Positions 46,401 through 54,870 of a stretch of 64,000 nt of DNA are shown in pieces (position 1 is the stretch's first letter; each line of letters opens with the position of its first letter). Under the pieces are notes generated by a model. The model was not told where the DNA came from. It was given only the letters and a program-made list of their open reading frames with translations, and made no database searches. Both the position numbers and the translations under genes were made by a program. Source of the DNA: Methylophilus aquaticus (GTDB taxonomy: Bacteria; Pseudomonadota; Gammaproteobacteria; Burkholderiales; Methylophilaceae); assembly GCF_030769565.1 (NCBI RefSeq), contig NZ_JAVCAP010000026.1, forward strand, positions 20,626-84,625. Reading direction: 5' to 3'.

Positions 46401-46561
46401 GTTGCTTGTGTCGCGATCTGCACCTGCACGTTGGTGACATCCGGGAAGGCATCTACAGACAGTTTTTTCACCGCAAACAAGCCGGCAATAATCAATGCAA
46501 CTGCAATGACCAGCACAATCAGGCGCTGTTTAAGGGCGCCTCGAATCATGGACTCAATCAT
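43460..46561 (-). CDS. heavy-metal efflux RND pump (CzcA/CusA family)
   Basis: A 1033-residue inner-membrane proton antiporter with twelve helices in two halves. The N-terminal block VDAFPDVTNVQVQIAT and PEEVERFITVPLE, the helix-4 motif IAIGLMVDGSVVVVENAFHH, and the C-terminal ALWGIAVLNAVVLVSYI are those of the HME subfamily. The helix-4 motif has DG..VEN as in CzcA-type pumps and differs from the VDAAIVMIEN of copper/silver CusA, so divalent cations such as Zn, Co or Ni are favoured. It starts 3 bases after the adaptor gene. Confidence 0.92.
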   Translation of the reverse strand: MIESMIRGALKQRLIVLVIAVALIIAGLFAVKKLSVDAFPDVTNVQVQIATQATGKSPEEVERFITVPLEIAMTGLPGLTEMRSLNKNALSLITLVFTDDTNVYFARQLVMERLMEVMERMPKGITPILGPVSTGLGEVYQYTLDKPGDGKTTLSQADLTERRAIQDWVVRPLLRGIPGVAEINSQGGYVKQYQVLVNPDRMTHFGIKLNDVYEALARNNANSGGGVLPHYAEQYLIRGVGLVKDLDDIKNMVLKEDNGIPVYIRDVADVTIGHEVRVGVVLKNGYTESVGGIVMMMRGGNAKELVSRIKARVAEINSKGMLPHGLQIVPYYDRSELVDAALHTVTKVLIEGIILVIVILFLFLGDVRSSLIVVGTLILTPLITFMVMNHYGISANLMSLGGLAIAIGLMVDGSVVVVENAFHHLGHRKDESKVRVVLEAASEVATPVLFGVGIIILVFLPLMTLQGMEGKMFAPLAYTIAIALFVSLVISLTMTPALCSYILKGGSGEDTRLIQSIKKPYLKALNWVIFNEKKTIGFSALLFVGTIALFPFLGTSFIPEMKEGSIVPGINRVPNISLEESIKMENTAMKLIMDQVPGVKSAVSGLGRGESPADAQAQNESTPIISLKPRDQWPEGWNQDDIAEKMRSVLSKYIPGVQIIMAQPISDRVDELLTGVRADVAVKIFGEDLDTLKQKADEIAKIAGTVRGATEIKVEKVSGQQYLNITIDRQAIARHGINASDVHDVIETAIAGKIATEIYEGQRRFSAAVRYPESFRNNEEAISNIMLTSPNGSRIALADLATIEVKDGPAQISRELAKRRIVVGVNVKDRDLGSFVAELQQVLGNRLELSDGYYLEYGGQFQNMERAMGHLMIIIPVTIAAIFFLLFLLFQSLRFATMIILVLPFASIGGVVALFVTGEYLSVPASVGFIALWGIAVLNAVVLVSYIRTLRDEGLSQIEAIRKGCAQRFRPVMMTATVAMLGLVPFLFATGPGSEVQRPLAIVVIGGLITSTLLTLIVVPTLYRKFEESRIEA

Positions 46562-46564
46562 GTC

Positions 46565-47716
46565 TTACTCCATTTCTTTGCGCTTGCGCTCGTTATTGAC
46601 ATGAAATGCGCCATCCAGCACGATTTGATCGCCTGGTTGCAAGCCCTGAACCACTTCGTTAAATCCCTGGTAAGTGCGGCTCAAGGTGACTGGTATCAGT
46701 TTGAACTGTTCAGGCTTGGCTGTTTGTACAAACACGAAGTCGGCATTATTTTCACGCACGACGGCAGTTTCGGGAATGGCAACCACCTTTTCAGGCCGAG
46801 CTTCGAGCAGAATGGTGATGAGCATGTCAGGTTTCAGCAGTTTTTTATCATTGCTGATATTGGCGCGCGCCATCACGGTCCGCGTTGCAGGGTTTACCAC
46901 ATCGCCGACAAATGCCAGCGTTCCGGTCAGTTGTGCGTCGTCCAGCGCAGGCACCTCAATGTTCAGGGACTGGCCTTGGGCAATGTGCACAATCTGCTGC
47001 TCAGGAATTTCCGCTACCGCCCACACGTGTGATAGATCGGCAATTACAAACAGTTCTTCTGCGGGGGCCACCACCTGACCCAGGCGCGCCTTACGCTCAA
47101 TCACGATGCCGCTGATCTTGGAGTTCACCTGGCTGGTAGACATGCCGCTGTTACGCAGCCCCAGTTGCGAGATATTGCCAGGCGACATGCCGAGCACAGT
47201 CAACTGGTCACGCGCGGCATTGACCTCTGCGTTTGCAGCATTCAACTCGCCTTCACGGCGTTGCAGCTCGGCTGTACTGATGACATCCGCCTCCAGCAAT
47301 TGCTTGGCGCGGTCTACCGCTTTAGTCAGTAACTGCATTTGCTGACTAGACTTGATGTAGCTCAGCTGATATTGCGCTAACTCTGTACTCTTGATGGTAG
47401 CCAGTCGCTGGCCGGCAGTCACATGGTCTCCGAGCTTAACATCCAGGGTGCTGATACGTCCCGTGACCGGAGCCCCGGCTCTGGACTCGTATTGTTCATC
47501 CACCTGAATGCGTCCTGGAATACGTAAAGTGTCGACAAACTGCATGTCTGTCACGGCGCCTACTTTGACGTTGGATTTGAGCTCAGCCGTCAGCGTGACC
47601 AGGGTAGGATCCTCGGTTACCTTGGTTTCAGCGACGGGTGCCGGTTTTTCGGAGCAGGCGACAGTGATCACTGCCAGCATGGCGGTGAGTAAAGAAGAAA
47701 TTAAAACACGAGACAT
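46565..47716 (-). CDS. efflux RND periplasmic adaptor (CzcB/CusB type), lipoprotein
   Basis: A 383-residue membrane-fusion protein. The start MSRVLISSLLTAMLAVITVAC is a lipoprotein signal with the Cys at about 21. The lipoyl-like region RAGAPVTGRISTLDVKLGDHV, a long helical hairpin (LAQYQLSYIKSSQQMQLL and the following helix), and barrel strands such as VWAVAEIPEQQIVHIAQGQS follow. ATG at 47716 is chosen because AAGGGG lies 6 bases upstream. It links the inner-membrane pump to the outer-membrane channel. Confidence 0.92.
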   Translation of the reverse strand: MSRVLISSLLTAMLAVITVACSEKPAPVAETKVTEDPTLVTLTAELKSNVKVGAVTDMQFVDTLRIPGRIQVDEQYESRAGAPVTGRISTLDVKLGDHVTAGQRLATIKSTELAQYQLSYIKSSQQMQLLTKAVDRAKQLLEADVISTAELQRREGELNAANAEVNAARDQLTVLGMSPGNISQLGLRNSGMSTSQVNSKISGIVIERKARLGQVVAPAEELFVIADLSHVWAVAEIPEQQIVHIAQGQSLNIEVPALDDAQLTGTLAFVGDVVNPATRTVMARANISNDKKLLKPDMLITILLEARPEKVVAIPETAVVRENNADFVFVQTAKPEQFKLIPVTLSRTYQGFNEVVQGLQPGDQIVLDGAFHVNNERKRKEME

Positions 47717-47726
47717 GACCATCCCC

Positions 47727-48974
47727 TTATGGTTGAACCAAATCTGAACCGATGAAACGTTCGATTTGCAATACGCTGAAAAAATAATCGAATTTGGCAA
47801 TCAGATAATCACGTCTGACATCACGATTGACGCGTTGTGCATCCAGATATTCCAGGATGCCGCGTTCTCCGAATTTGTAAGCGGCCTCTGCACGGCTGAG
47901 CGTGGCTTCCGACTGTTGCAACAAGCCATTTTCAAACACTTTGACCTGATTGCTGGCAATCACCGTGCGTTGATATGCACTGTCAATTTCTTTACGCAGC
48001 ACCAGCTTTTGCGTCTTGATTTGCGCTTCAGCTTCGTCAATGCCAGCCACTGCTTGCGCAATTTGACCGTCACGTCTGTTCCAAATTGGCAGAGGCAGAA
48101 CAACCCCAAGCCTGAAAGTGTTTAAATCAGGATCTTGTGTAAAGTCCGATTTTAACGTCAGCCCAGGAAAGCGCAGTGCCTGTTCAAGCTTGAGCTTCGC
48201 CTCTGCCCCATCTTTCGCTGTCATCAACTGTTGCAGGTAAGGGTTGTTTTCAGCCTCTTCACGCAAAGTTACAACATTAGGCAAGGGAGTCAGGGTTGGC
48301 AAATCGGGTTTGATCTCAAAACTGTCTGGCATATTGCCAACGACTCCGTGCAGGATGGCTTTCGCTTCTTCAATCCGCGTTTGCGCACTAGCGTAATCGC
48401 GCTCTGCCGTCAGTAGTTCGGTATCTGCCTTGATCAGCTCATATCTTGCCGCTTCCCCAATGTCTACTTTGCGTTTGATTTTGTTCTGGATTTGTCTGAG
48501 AATTTCAAGGTTGGCGCGATACATCTCAAGAATTTGCTGGTGTAACAGCACATTCAGGTAAGCTTGTTTAATTTGATTGCGCAAGTCGAAGCGCGTCGTA
48601 TGTATGCCCTTTTCTGCATAGGTCAGTTGTTGTTCAGCAAGCAAACGGCGAGAGGTTCTTGTTTCAGGAAAGTCCAGTGTTTGCGAAATGGTGACGCCGA
48701 TGTTTTGTTTGGTGCTCACCGGCGGGTTGCGATAGCGAGCCGGCCCCATCATGATTTCCAGATCCGGATTGTAATAAGACCTGGCTACCGTAATGCCGGC
48801 CGCAGCCGCAGCCGTTTGTGCCTGGCTTACTTCAACCAGTGGATTTTCAGCAACGGCTTGATCCAATAGTGACTTTAAATCAAATGTATTCGGCTCTGAT
48901 AAGGCCATTGATGGCAAGCTGCAATACATAAACAGTAGCCAATGCGCTTTTAGCCAGCGGGAGGTACTCAACAT
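47727..48974 (-). CDS. outer-membrane efflux channel (TolC/CzcC family)
   Basis: A 415-residue outer-membrane factor with a signal peptide (WLLFMYCSLPSMALS). It has two repeats of the OEP helical hairpin, visible as LLDQAVAENPLVEVSQAQTA and the matching second-half VLRKEIDSAYQRTV region, plus the strand FRLGVVLPLPIWNRRDGQI. The start at 48974 has AGAAGG 6 bases upstream; the frame is open 16 codons further without support. It is first of the three pump genes, and 10 bases separate it from the adaptor gene. Confidence 0.9.
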   Translation of the reverse strand: MLSTSRWLKAHWLLFMYCSLPSMALSEPNTFDLKSLLDQAVAENPLVEVSQAQTAAAAAGITVARSYYNPDLEIMMGPARYRNPPVSTKQNIGVTISQTLDFPETRTSRRLLAEQQLTYAEKGIHTTRFDLRNQIKQAYLNVLLHQQILEMYRANLEILRQIQNKIKRKVDIGEAARYELIKADTELLTAERDYASAQTRIEEAKAILHGVVGNMPDSFEIKPDLPTLTPLPNVVTLREEAENNPYLQQLMTAKDGAEAKLKLEQALRFPGLTLKSDFTQDPDLNTFRLGVVLPLPIWNRRDGQIAQAVAGIDEAEAQIKTQKLVLRKEIDSAYQRTVIASNQVKVFENGLLQQSEATLSRAEAAYKFGERGILEYLDAQRVNRDVRRDYLIAKFDYFFSVLQIERFIGSDLVQP

Positions 48975-49070
48975 AATCATCCTTCTTTTTGGTAGCGGAT
49001 TAAGCGCAACCATTACAACCAATGTGAAATGCCCAAACGCTGGCGAAGCCAGAACTTGGGACGAAAGATG

Positions 49071-49406
49071 TTAAATGCTTTGTGGTGGGCGATCTAGCAA
49101 GAAGGAAAGCTGATACAGGTAATCCGATATTGGGAATTCAGGTTTGAGATGCGTGGAGTGGGGGAGTGGGTAATTGAATGCAGGACAAATGATTTTGTCT
49201 ACATCGACTTCTGCAATTTCAAGCATATCGACACAGCAACTGGCATCGCCAAAATCGGCTGACAATGCGTCATCCACGGCATTAGACAGTGTGACTGCGA
49301 TGGCGCCGGTTTGCAGCAGTGTCGTGGTCACTGCGGGTTCGGCAGCAGATGACTGCAGTGCAAACAGAAAACACAGTAAATGAATGAAATAAATTAATTT
49401 TTGCAT
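49071..49406 (-). CDS. small secreted leader protein of the metal-efflux operon
   Basis: A 111-residue protein with a clear signal peptide (MQKLIYFIHLLCFLFALQSSAA). The mature part is acidic with a CC pair in DASCCVDMLEIAE, one more Cys, and a C-terminus ending LLDRPPQSI. Small exported proteins with a terminal RPP-like motif commonly precede CzcCBA-type operons and are thought to sense or bind metal. It resembles those in position and ending but not in detail. It is 96 bases upstream of the channel gene. Confidence 0.65.
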   Translation of the reverse strand: MQKLIYFIHLLCFLFALQSSAAEPAVTTTLLQTGAIAVTLSNAVDDALSADFGDASCCVDMLEIAEVDVDKIICPAFNYPLPHSTHLKPEFPISDYLYQLSFLLDRPPQSI

Positions 49407-49614
49407 GTACCAAATCAGATCCGGCAAGTATTGCTTTATTAAGCAACTACCATACCAGGTATGGGGCTACGTGTAACATTTTGATTTTAAACATATATTG
49501 TGTATTTTAACATATGCTTGGCGTTTCAAAGTGCCTAGTTTGCACCATATTTATGCAAATGTATACGATGACGTGCTTCTAGATGTCATCGTATACGCTA
49601 AAGTTCCAATTGGC

Positions 49615-51870
49615 TTACACTGAAATAGCTTCTTCTTTAAAAATGAGTTGAATCTGTTCCTTGGCGTCCAGGTCAATATGCACCTGACCGCCATCACTCA
49701 GGCGACCAAACAGCAATTCGTCCGCCAGTGCTTTGCGAATCGTATCCTGAATCAAACGTGCCATTGGGCGTGCCCCCATCAATGGGTCAAAGCCTTTTCT
49801 GCCCAAATAAGCCTTCAGTTCATCACTAAAGGTGACGTCGACTTTTTTCTCATGTAACTGGTCTTCCAGCTGCATGAGGAATTTATCCACCACACGCAAA
49901 ATGACTTCCTGGTTCAACGCACCGAAAGAAACCGTCGCATCCAGCCGGTTGCGGAACTCCGGGCTGAAGAAGCGTTTCAGGTCGGCAGCTTCATCCGAAC
50001 TGTCCTTACTATTAGTAAAGCCTATGCTGGACTTGGACATGTTTTCTGCACCGGCATTGGTGGTCATGATGATCGTCACGTTGCGGAAATCCGCTTTGCG
50101 ACCATTGTTGTCGGTCAGTGTGCCATGGTCCATCACTTGCAACAGGATGTTGAAAATATCCGGATGGGCTTTTTCAATTTCATCCAGTAGCAGCACGCAG
50201 TACGGCTGTTTGGTGACTGCTTCAGTCAGCAGGCCACCCTGATCAAAGCCGACATAGCCCGGAGGCGCACCAATCAGGCGCGACACGGCATGGCGTTCCA
50301 TATACTCTGACATATCAAAGCGCAGCAACTCAATGCCCAAGATGTAGGCTAGCTGTTTGGCCACTTCAGTTTTGCCGACACCGGTCGGTCCTGCAAACAG
50401 GAAGCTGCCAATCGGTTTGTCACCTGAACCTAAGCCACTGCGCGCCATTTTGACGGCAGAAGCGAGTACTTCAATCGCTTTATCCTGCCCGAACACAACA
50501 GCTTTTAAATCCCGCTCAAGCGTTTTCAGTGCATTACGATCATCACTGGAAATGTTCTTGGGCGGAATGCGAGCAATCTTGGCAATGATTTCTTCAATCT
50601 CTTTGTTGCCAATTATTTTTTTCTGTTTGCTCTTGGGCAAGATACGCTGCGCAGCGCCGGCTTCATCAATCACGTCAATGGCTTTATCTGGCAAATGACG
50701 GTCATTGATGTATTTTGCCGAAAGCTCTGCAGCTACTGTGAGCGCACTGGCGCTGTATTTCACACTGTGATGTTCTTCAAATTTGGCTTTCAGGCCTTTC
50801 AGAATTTCGATGGTTTCAGCCACGCTAGGCTCTTGCACATCGATTTTCTGGAAGCGGCGTGACAGGGCGTGATCCTTCTCAAAAATACCACGGTATTCCT
50901 GATAGGTAGTTGCGCCTATGCATTTGAGGGAGCCGTTGGAAAGTGCAGGCTTGAGCAGATTGCTGGCATCCAGCGTACCGCCGCTGGCTGAGCCAGCGCC
51001 TATCAGGGTATGAATCTCGTCAATAAACAAGACTGCGTCCGGCTTTTCAGCCAGTTGCTTCATGACGGCTTTCAGTCGTTGTTCAAAGTCACCACGGTAT
51101 TTGGTTCCTGCCAGCAGTGCTCCCATATCTAGCGAATACACGGTTGCATTTTCCAGCACTTCGGGGATCTCTTTACTCACAATCCGTGAAGCCAGGCCTT
51201 CAGCGATCGCAGTTTTACCTACGCCAGCTTCACCTACCAGCAATGGATTGTTTTTACGCCGACGGCATAATGTTTGGATAACGCGTTCGAGTTCCAGTCC
51301 ACGGCCAATCAGTGGGTCAATTTTTCCGGCGATGACTTGTGCATTCAAGTTCAGTGTGAAATTTTCCAGTGCACCTGTGGTGACACTTTCACCTTCTATT
51401 TCCTGTTCCGGATTGCCCGACTTGGGTTCGTTTTCCTGGATTTTTGCAACGCCATGCGAAATGAAATTCACCACATCCAGGCGTGTCACGCCTTGTTGAT
51501 GCAGGAAAAATACAGCATGCGAATCTTTTTCGCCATAAATGGCAACCAGCACATTGGCACCAGTGACTTCTTTTTTGCCGGAAGACTGTACATGCAGCAT
51601 GGCGCGTTGAATCACACGTTGAAACCCGAGTGTCGGTTGCGTGTCCACTTCCTCGGTCCCTGCGACTGTCGGGGTATGTTCTTCAATGTACTGCGTCAGC
51701 TCATTACGCAGTGTGTCGAATTTTGCACCGCATGCTCGCAATACATCTGCGGCAGTGGGGTTATCCAGCATAGCTAGTAACAGATGCTCAACCGTAATCA
51801 ATTCGTGACGCTTTTGTCTCGCGTCCATAAATGCCATATGCAGGCTAACTTCAAGTTCTTGAGCAATCAT
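49615..51870 (-). CDS. clpA: ATP-dependent Clp protease ATPase subunit ClpA
   Basis: A 751-residue class I Clp/Hsp100 unfoldase that feeds ClpP. The N-domain (LEVSLHMAFMDARQKRHELI) binds ClpS. The first AAA+ module has GEAGVGKTAIAEG (about residue 208) and the second GPTGVGKTEVAKQ (about 495), with Walker B VLLLDEIEKAHPD. The IGF-type ClpP-docking loop fits GFTNSKDSS/SSIGF. A 292-base gap separates it from clpS upstream, with no gene seen there. Confidence 0.96.
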   Translation of the reverse strand: MIAQELEVSLHMAFMDARQKRHELITVEHLLLAMLDNPTAADVLRACGAKFDTLRNELTQYIEEHTPTVAGTEEVDTQPTLGFQRVIQRAMLHVQSSGKKEVTGANVLVAIYGEKDSHAVFFLHQQGVTRLDVVNFISHGVAKIQENEPKSGNPEQEIEGESVTTGALENFTLNLNAQVIAGKIDPLIGRGLELERVIQTLCRRRKNNPLLVGEAGVGKTAIAEGLASRIVSKEIPEVLENATVYSLDMGALLAGTKYRGDFEQRLKAVMKQLAEKPDAVLFIDEIHTLIGAGSASGGTLDASNLLKPALSNGSLKCIGATTYQEYRGIFEKDHALSRRFQKIDVQEPSVAETIEILKGLKAKFEEHHSVKYSASALTVAAELSAKYINDRHLPDKAIDVIDEAGAAQRILPKSKQKKIIGNKEIEEIIAKIARIPPKNISSDDRNALKTLERDLKAVVFGQDKAIEVLASAVKMARSGLGSGDKPIGSFLFAGPTGVGKTEVAKQLAYILGIELLRFDMSEYMERHAVSRLIGAPPGYVGFDQGGLLTEAVTKQPYCVLLLDEIEKAHPDIFNILLQVMDHGTLTDNNGRKADFRNVTIIMTTNAGAENMSKSSIGFTNSKDSSDEAADLKRFFSPEFRNRLDATVSFGALNQEVILRVVDKFLMQLEDQLHEKKVDVTFSDELKAYLGRKGFDPLMGARPMARLIQDTIRKALADELLFGRLSDGGQVHIDLDAKEQIQLIFKEEAISV

Positions 51871-52162
51871 GATGACTTTCCTTAATGCGCTACACTACAA
51901 AAAACTATCTTTTCCACCCGTTTGCATTGCCTGAGATGTTGCCATGCTTGTTTATTGTTATCGTATTATTTTCCAAAAAATTCAATCCCGCATTTAATTT
52001 AATAAAACGGGCATGTTGTCAGCGCTAGAAGATTGCTTTCACATTAGCACTTGCAGACGATTCATGGATAGAGTCAACCCATGCTAACACGTATTACCTA
52101 GTTTGAACCTCAGGAATATGCCCATATTCCATCGATATTTACAAGATACTTTTTATACCCGT

Positions 52163-52474
52163 TTAAGCAGGTTCAATCATGCACTGTAGCGGATGCTGCG
52201 CCTCGCGCGCAGACTCAAGTACCAGATGCATTTTTGTCTCCGCAATATCTTGCGGATATACGCCACATACTCCCATGCCCTCAGTATGTACTTTGAGCAT
52301 AATTTGCGTTGCTTGTTCACGGCTTTTGTTAAAAAAACGCTCAATCACTGCGACGACAAATTCCATCGGGGTGTAATCGTCATTCAACAAGAGTACCTTG
52401 AACAGCTCCGGTGGCTTGGGTTTTGCTGTCAGCGATTTTATAGCCAAATCGCTATCATGCTTGGGTTGCGCCAT
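52163..52474 (-). CDS. clpS: ClpS adaptor
   Basis: A 103-residue N-end-rule adaptor for ClpAP. The flexible N-terminal tail is followed by [20 protein letters not shown], then [25 protein letters not shown], which includes the substrate-pocket residues (ND-x-T-x-M-x-F-V and H of KVH). It lies upstream of clpA in the normal order. Confidence 0.96.
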   Translation of the reverse strand: MAQPKHDSDLAIKSLTAKPKPPELFKVLLLNDDYTPMEFVVAVIERFFNKSREQATQIMLKVHTEGMGVCGVYPQDIAETKMHLVLESAREAQHPLQCMIEPA

Positions 52475-52551
52475 AGTGTTTACATACCTGTGTTAAGGCT
52501 TATTTTGCGCCTTGTATAAAAAAATTCAAGAGGCAATGCGGAAGAAATTAA

Positions 52552-53823
52552 TTACAGAAAAATTTTCACGCGTTTAACGATGCGGTCTTGTGATTGCAGG
52601 ATTTCCAGCCGATGCTGCCCAATCTTAAAACTGGTGTTTGGCTCGGGAATATCTTCAAAGTGCTCCAGTATCAACCCGTTTAATGTACGTGGACCATCGG
52701 TTGGCAGTGACAGTTTCAATTTTCGGTTCAAGTCGCGTAGCATGCTGCTGCCGTCCACCAGCCAGCCGCCATCTTCATCCTGATGAAAACTGCCGACGCG
52801 GCTGGGCGATTGTGTGGTGAACTCACCAATCACCTCCTCCAGAATGTCCTCCAGTGTGAGCAATCCTTTAAATTCGCCGTACTCGTCCACCACCAGCGCG
52901 ATACGTTCCTGATGTTTCTGGAATTGCTGCAACTGTGTATATAGGGGCGTGCCAGAGGGAATGTAATAAGGTGGGGCAATCACTTCTTCCAGCATAGACT
53001 TGTCTGGCACTTGGCCCGCCTGAAATGCGCGCAGGAAAGGCAGCACCTTACGCACATGCACAATGCCTATGATGTCTTCCTGATCACCGCGGCGGACAGG
53101 AAGCCGCGAATGATGACTGACAGACAGTTTTTCCATGATGCTTTCGACCGGCAGGTCAAAATCAATGAATTCGACCTGGGTATGTGCGGTCATGACATCA
53201 TCGACAATAATGTCTTCGAGGTCGAGCAGGTTGAGAAGTATTTTGCGGTTCTGGGTTGGCAGGTATTGGCCAGCATCACTGACGATGCTGCGCAGTTCTT
53301 CGGCAGTCACTGCCTGGGCTTGTTCGGTAAAGTTGACACGTATGCCCAGTAGTTTCACAAATCCGCGCACAAACAGGTTCACAAACGAAACGACCGGATT
53401 GAAAATCCACAGCAACGGATACAGTAAATAGCTACTGGCAAACCCCAAGGTTTCGGCATGGGCCGCGGCAATCACCTTGGGTGATATTTCGCTGAACACC
53501 AAAATGGCAAAAGTGATCGCCAGCGAACCAAACATCAGCACGTAATCACCCTCGCCAAACAGGCGCTCTGAAATAACCACTTCCAGTGTGGAGGAAGTCA
53601 CAATGCACAGCGTATTGCCTAGCAGAATCACTCCCAATGTTTTGTCCGTTTGCGAAATCAGCTTGCTGGCCAAGCGTGCACCGCGATGTCCGGCTTTGGC
53701 CAGATGCCGCATGCGGTAGCGGTTAAGCGACATCAAGCTGGTTTCAGCAATAGAAAAAAAGGCTGTGAATGACAGCAGTAATATGAGCAAGCCAATCTGG
53801 CCGCCTAAAGGAATATTGTCCAA
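52552..53823 (-). CDS. CorB/HlyC-type transporter (DUF21-CBS-CorC domains)
   Basis: A 423-residue inner-membrane protein. DUF21 membrane domain (about residues 5-190, with FFSIAETSLMSLNRYRMRHL and FSEISPKVIAAAHAE), a CBS pair (VDDVMTAHTQVEFIDFD and IPSGTPLYTQLQQFQKHQ), and a C-terminal CorC_HlyC domain (GGWLVDGSSMLRDLNRKL) match the YfjD/CorB group linked to magnesium transport. The start is a TTG at 53823 directly after a C-rich stretch without a Shine-Dalgarno site; no ATG is near, so the exact start is uncertain. Confidence 0.9.
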   Translation of the reverse strand: MDNIPLGGQIGLLILLLSFTAFFSIAETSLMSLNRYRMRHLAKAGHRGARLASKLISQTDKTLGVILLGNTLCIVTSSTLEVVISERLFGEGDYVLMFGSLAITFAILVFSEISPKVIAAAHAETLGFASSYLLYPLLWIFNPVVSFVNLFVRGFVKLLGIRVNFTEQAQAVTAEELRSIVSDAGQYLPTQNRKILLNLLDLEDIIVDDVMTAHTQVEFIDFDLPVESIMEKLSVSHHSRLPVRRGDQEDIIGIVHVRKVLPFLRAFQAGQVPDKSMLEEVIAPPYYIPSGTPLYTQLQQFQKHQERIALVVDEYGEFKGLLTLEDILEEVIGEFTTQSPSRVGSFHQDEDGGWLVDGSSMLRDLNRKLKLSLPTDGPRTLNGLILEHFEDIPEPNTSFKIGQHRLEILQSQDRIVKRVKIFL

Positions 53824-53846
53824 GGGGGGTGGGGGTGAAAAGAATA

Positions 53847-53872
53847 AGCCACTAGTGTAACCACTAGTGGCT
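53847..53872 (-). terminator. terminator-like hairpin after secF
   Basis: 11-bp arms AGCCACTAGTG / CACTAGTGGCT (53847-53857 with 53862-53872) and a 4-base loop, followed on the minus strand by TTATTCTTTTC. It sits between secF and the CorB-type gene. Confidence 0.65.
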
Positions 53873-53896
53873 AAAAATCAAGCACTTGTCGCGACC

Positions 53897-54841
53897 TTAA
53901 GGGGCGATGGCGGCTTCGTCTTCCTTGGATTTTTTCTCAGTGTCACCAATAAGATTGGCACGGCTGACACCCAGCCACATGGCAATCGGGCAGGCGACCA
54001 GCACGGATGAGTAAATACCAAATAAAATGCCAATGGTCAGCGCCAGTGAGAAATTATGCAGGGTTTCACCGCCAAAGAACAACATGGAGCAGACCATGGT
54101 TTGCGTCATCATATGGGTAATGATGGTACGTGACATGGTGCGTGTAATCGCATTGTCGATCACTTGCACGGCACTGGCTTTGCGCATTTTTTTGAAGTTT
54201 TCACGCACGCGGTCAAAGACCACCACAGACTCGTTCACCGAATAGCCCAGCACCGCTAAAATCGCCGCGAGTACTGTCAGGTTGAATTCCCACTGGAAAA
54301 ATGCAAAAAAGCCCAGAATGATAATGACATCGTGCATGTTGGCAATGATGGCTGCCACGGCAAAACGCCATTCAAAACGCAAGGCCAGATAGGCCATGAT
54401 GCCAGCACATACCAGCAACAATGCCAGGCCGCCGTTTTCATACAGCTCTTCACCCACTTGTGAGCCTACAGATTCAACACGACGGACTTCGGCACCCGCG
54501 TCTGCAGACTTCAGGGCATGGGAGATTTTTTCTGACAGTTGTGCAATCGACAGCTCTTTTTTAACCGGTAAGCGAATCAGCACATCCTGGCTGGAGCCAA
54601 AATTCTGCACGGTCACATCTTTTATACCTTCGGCGTCAATGACCTTGCGGATGTTTTCAATATTGGCCGTTGTCGGATAGTGCACTTCCATTACCGTGCC
54701 ACCCGTAAAGTCCACCCCATAGTTCAGGCCGCGGCCGAACAGGAAGAAAATCGCCAATATAAAGGTGACCAGCGAAATTGAGGTGGTCAGACGCCCGTAA
54801 CTCATGAACGGGATATCTTTTTTAATTCTGAATAATTCCAT
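53897..54841 (-). CDS. secF: protein translocase subunit SecF
   Basis: A 314-residue six-helix membrane protein of the SecDF complex. FGRGLNYGVDFTGGTVMEV, SVGSQVGEEL, LGYSVNESVVVFDRVRENFK and MSRTIITHMMTQTMV are diagnostic. It uses the proton gradient to help release exported proteins. It lies 29 bases after secD. Confidence 0.96.
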   Translation of the reverse strand: MELFRIKKDIPFMSYGRLTTSISLVTFILAIFFLFGRGLNYGVDFTGGTVMEVHYPTTANIENIRKVIDAEGIKDVTVQNFGSSQDVLIRLPVKKELSIAQLSEKISHALKSADAGAEVRRVESVGSQVGEELYENGGLALLLVCAGIMAYLALRFEWRFAVAAIIANMHDVIIILGFFAFFQWEFNLTVLAAILAVLGYSVNESVVVFDRVRENFKKMRKASAVQVIDNAITRTMSRTIITHMMTQTMVCSMLFFGGETLHNFSLALTIGILFGIYSSVLVACPIAMWLGVSRANLIGDTEKKSKEDEAAIAP

Positions 54842-54870
54842 AGTCTGTTCTCTTTAATCTGTTCGCTGAC

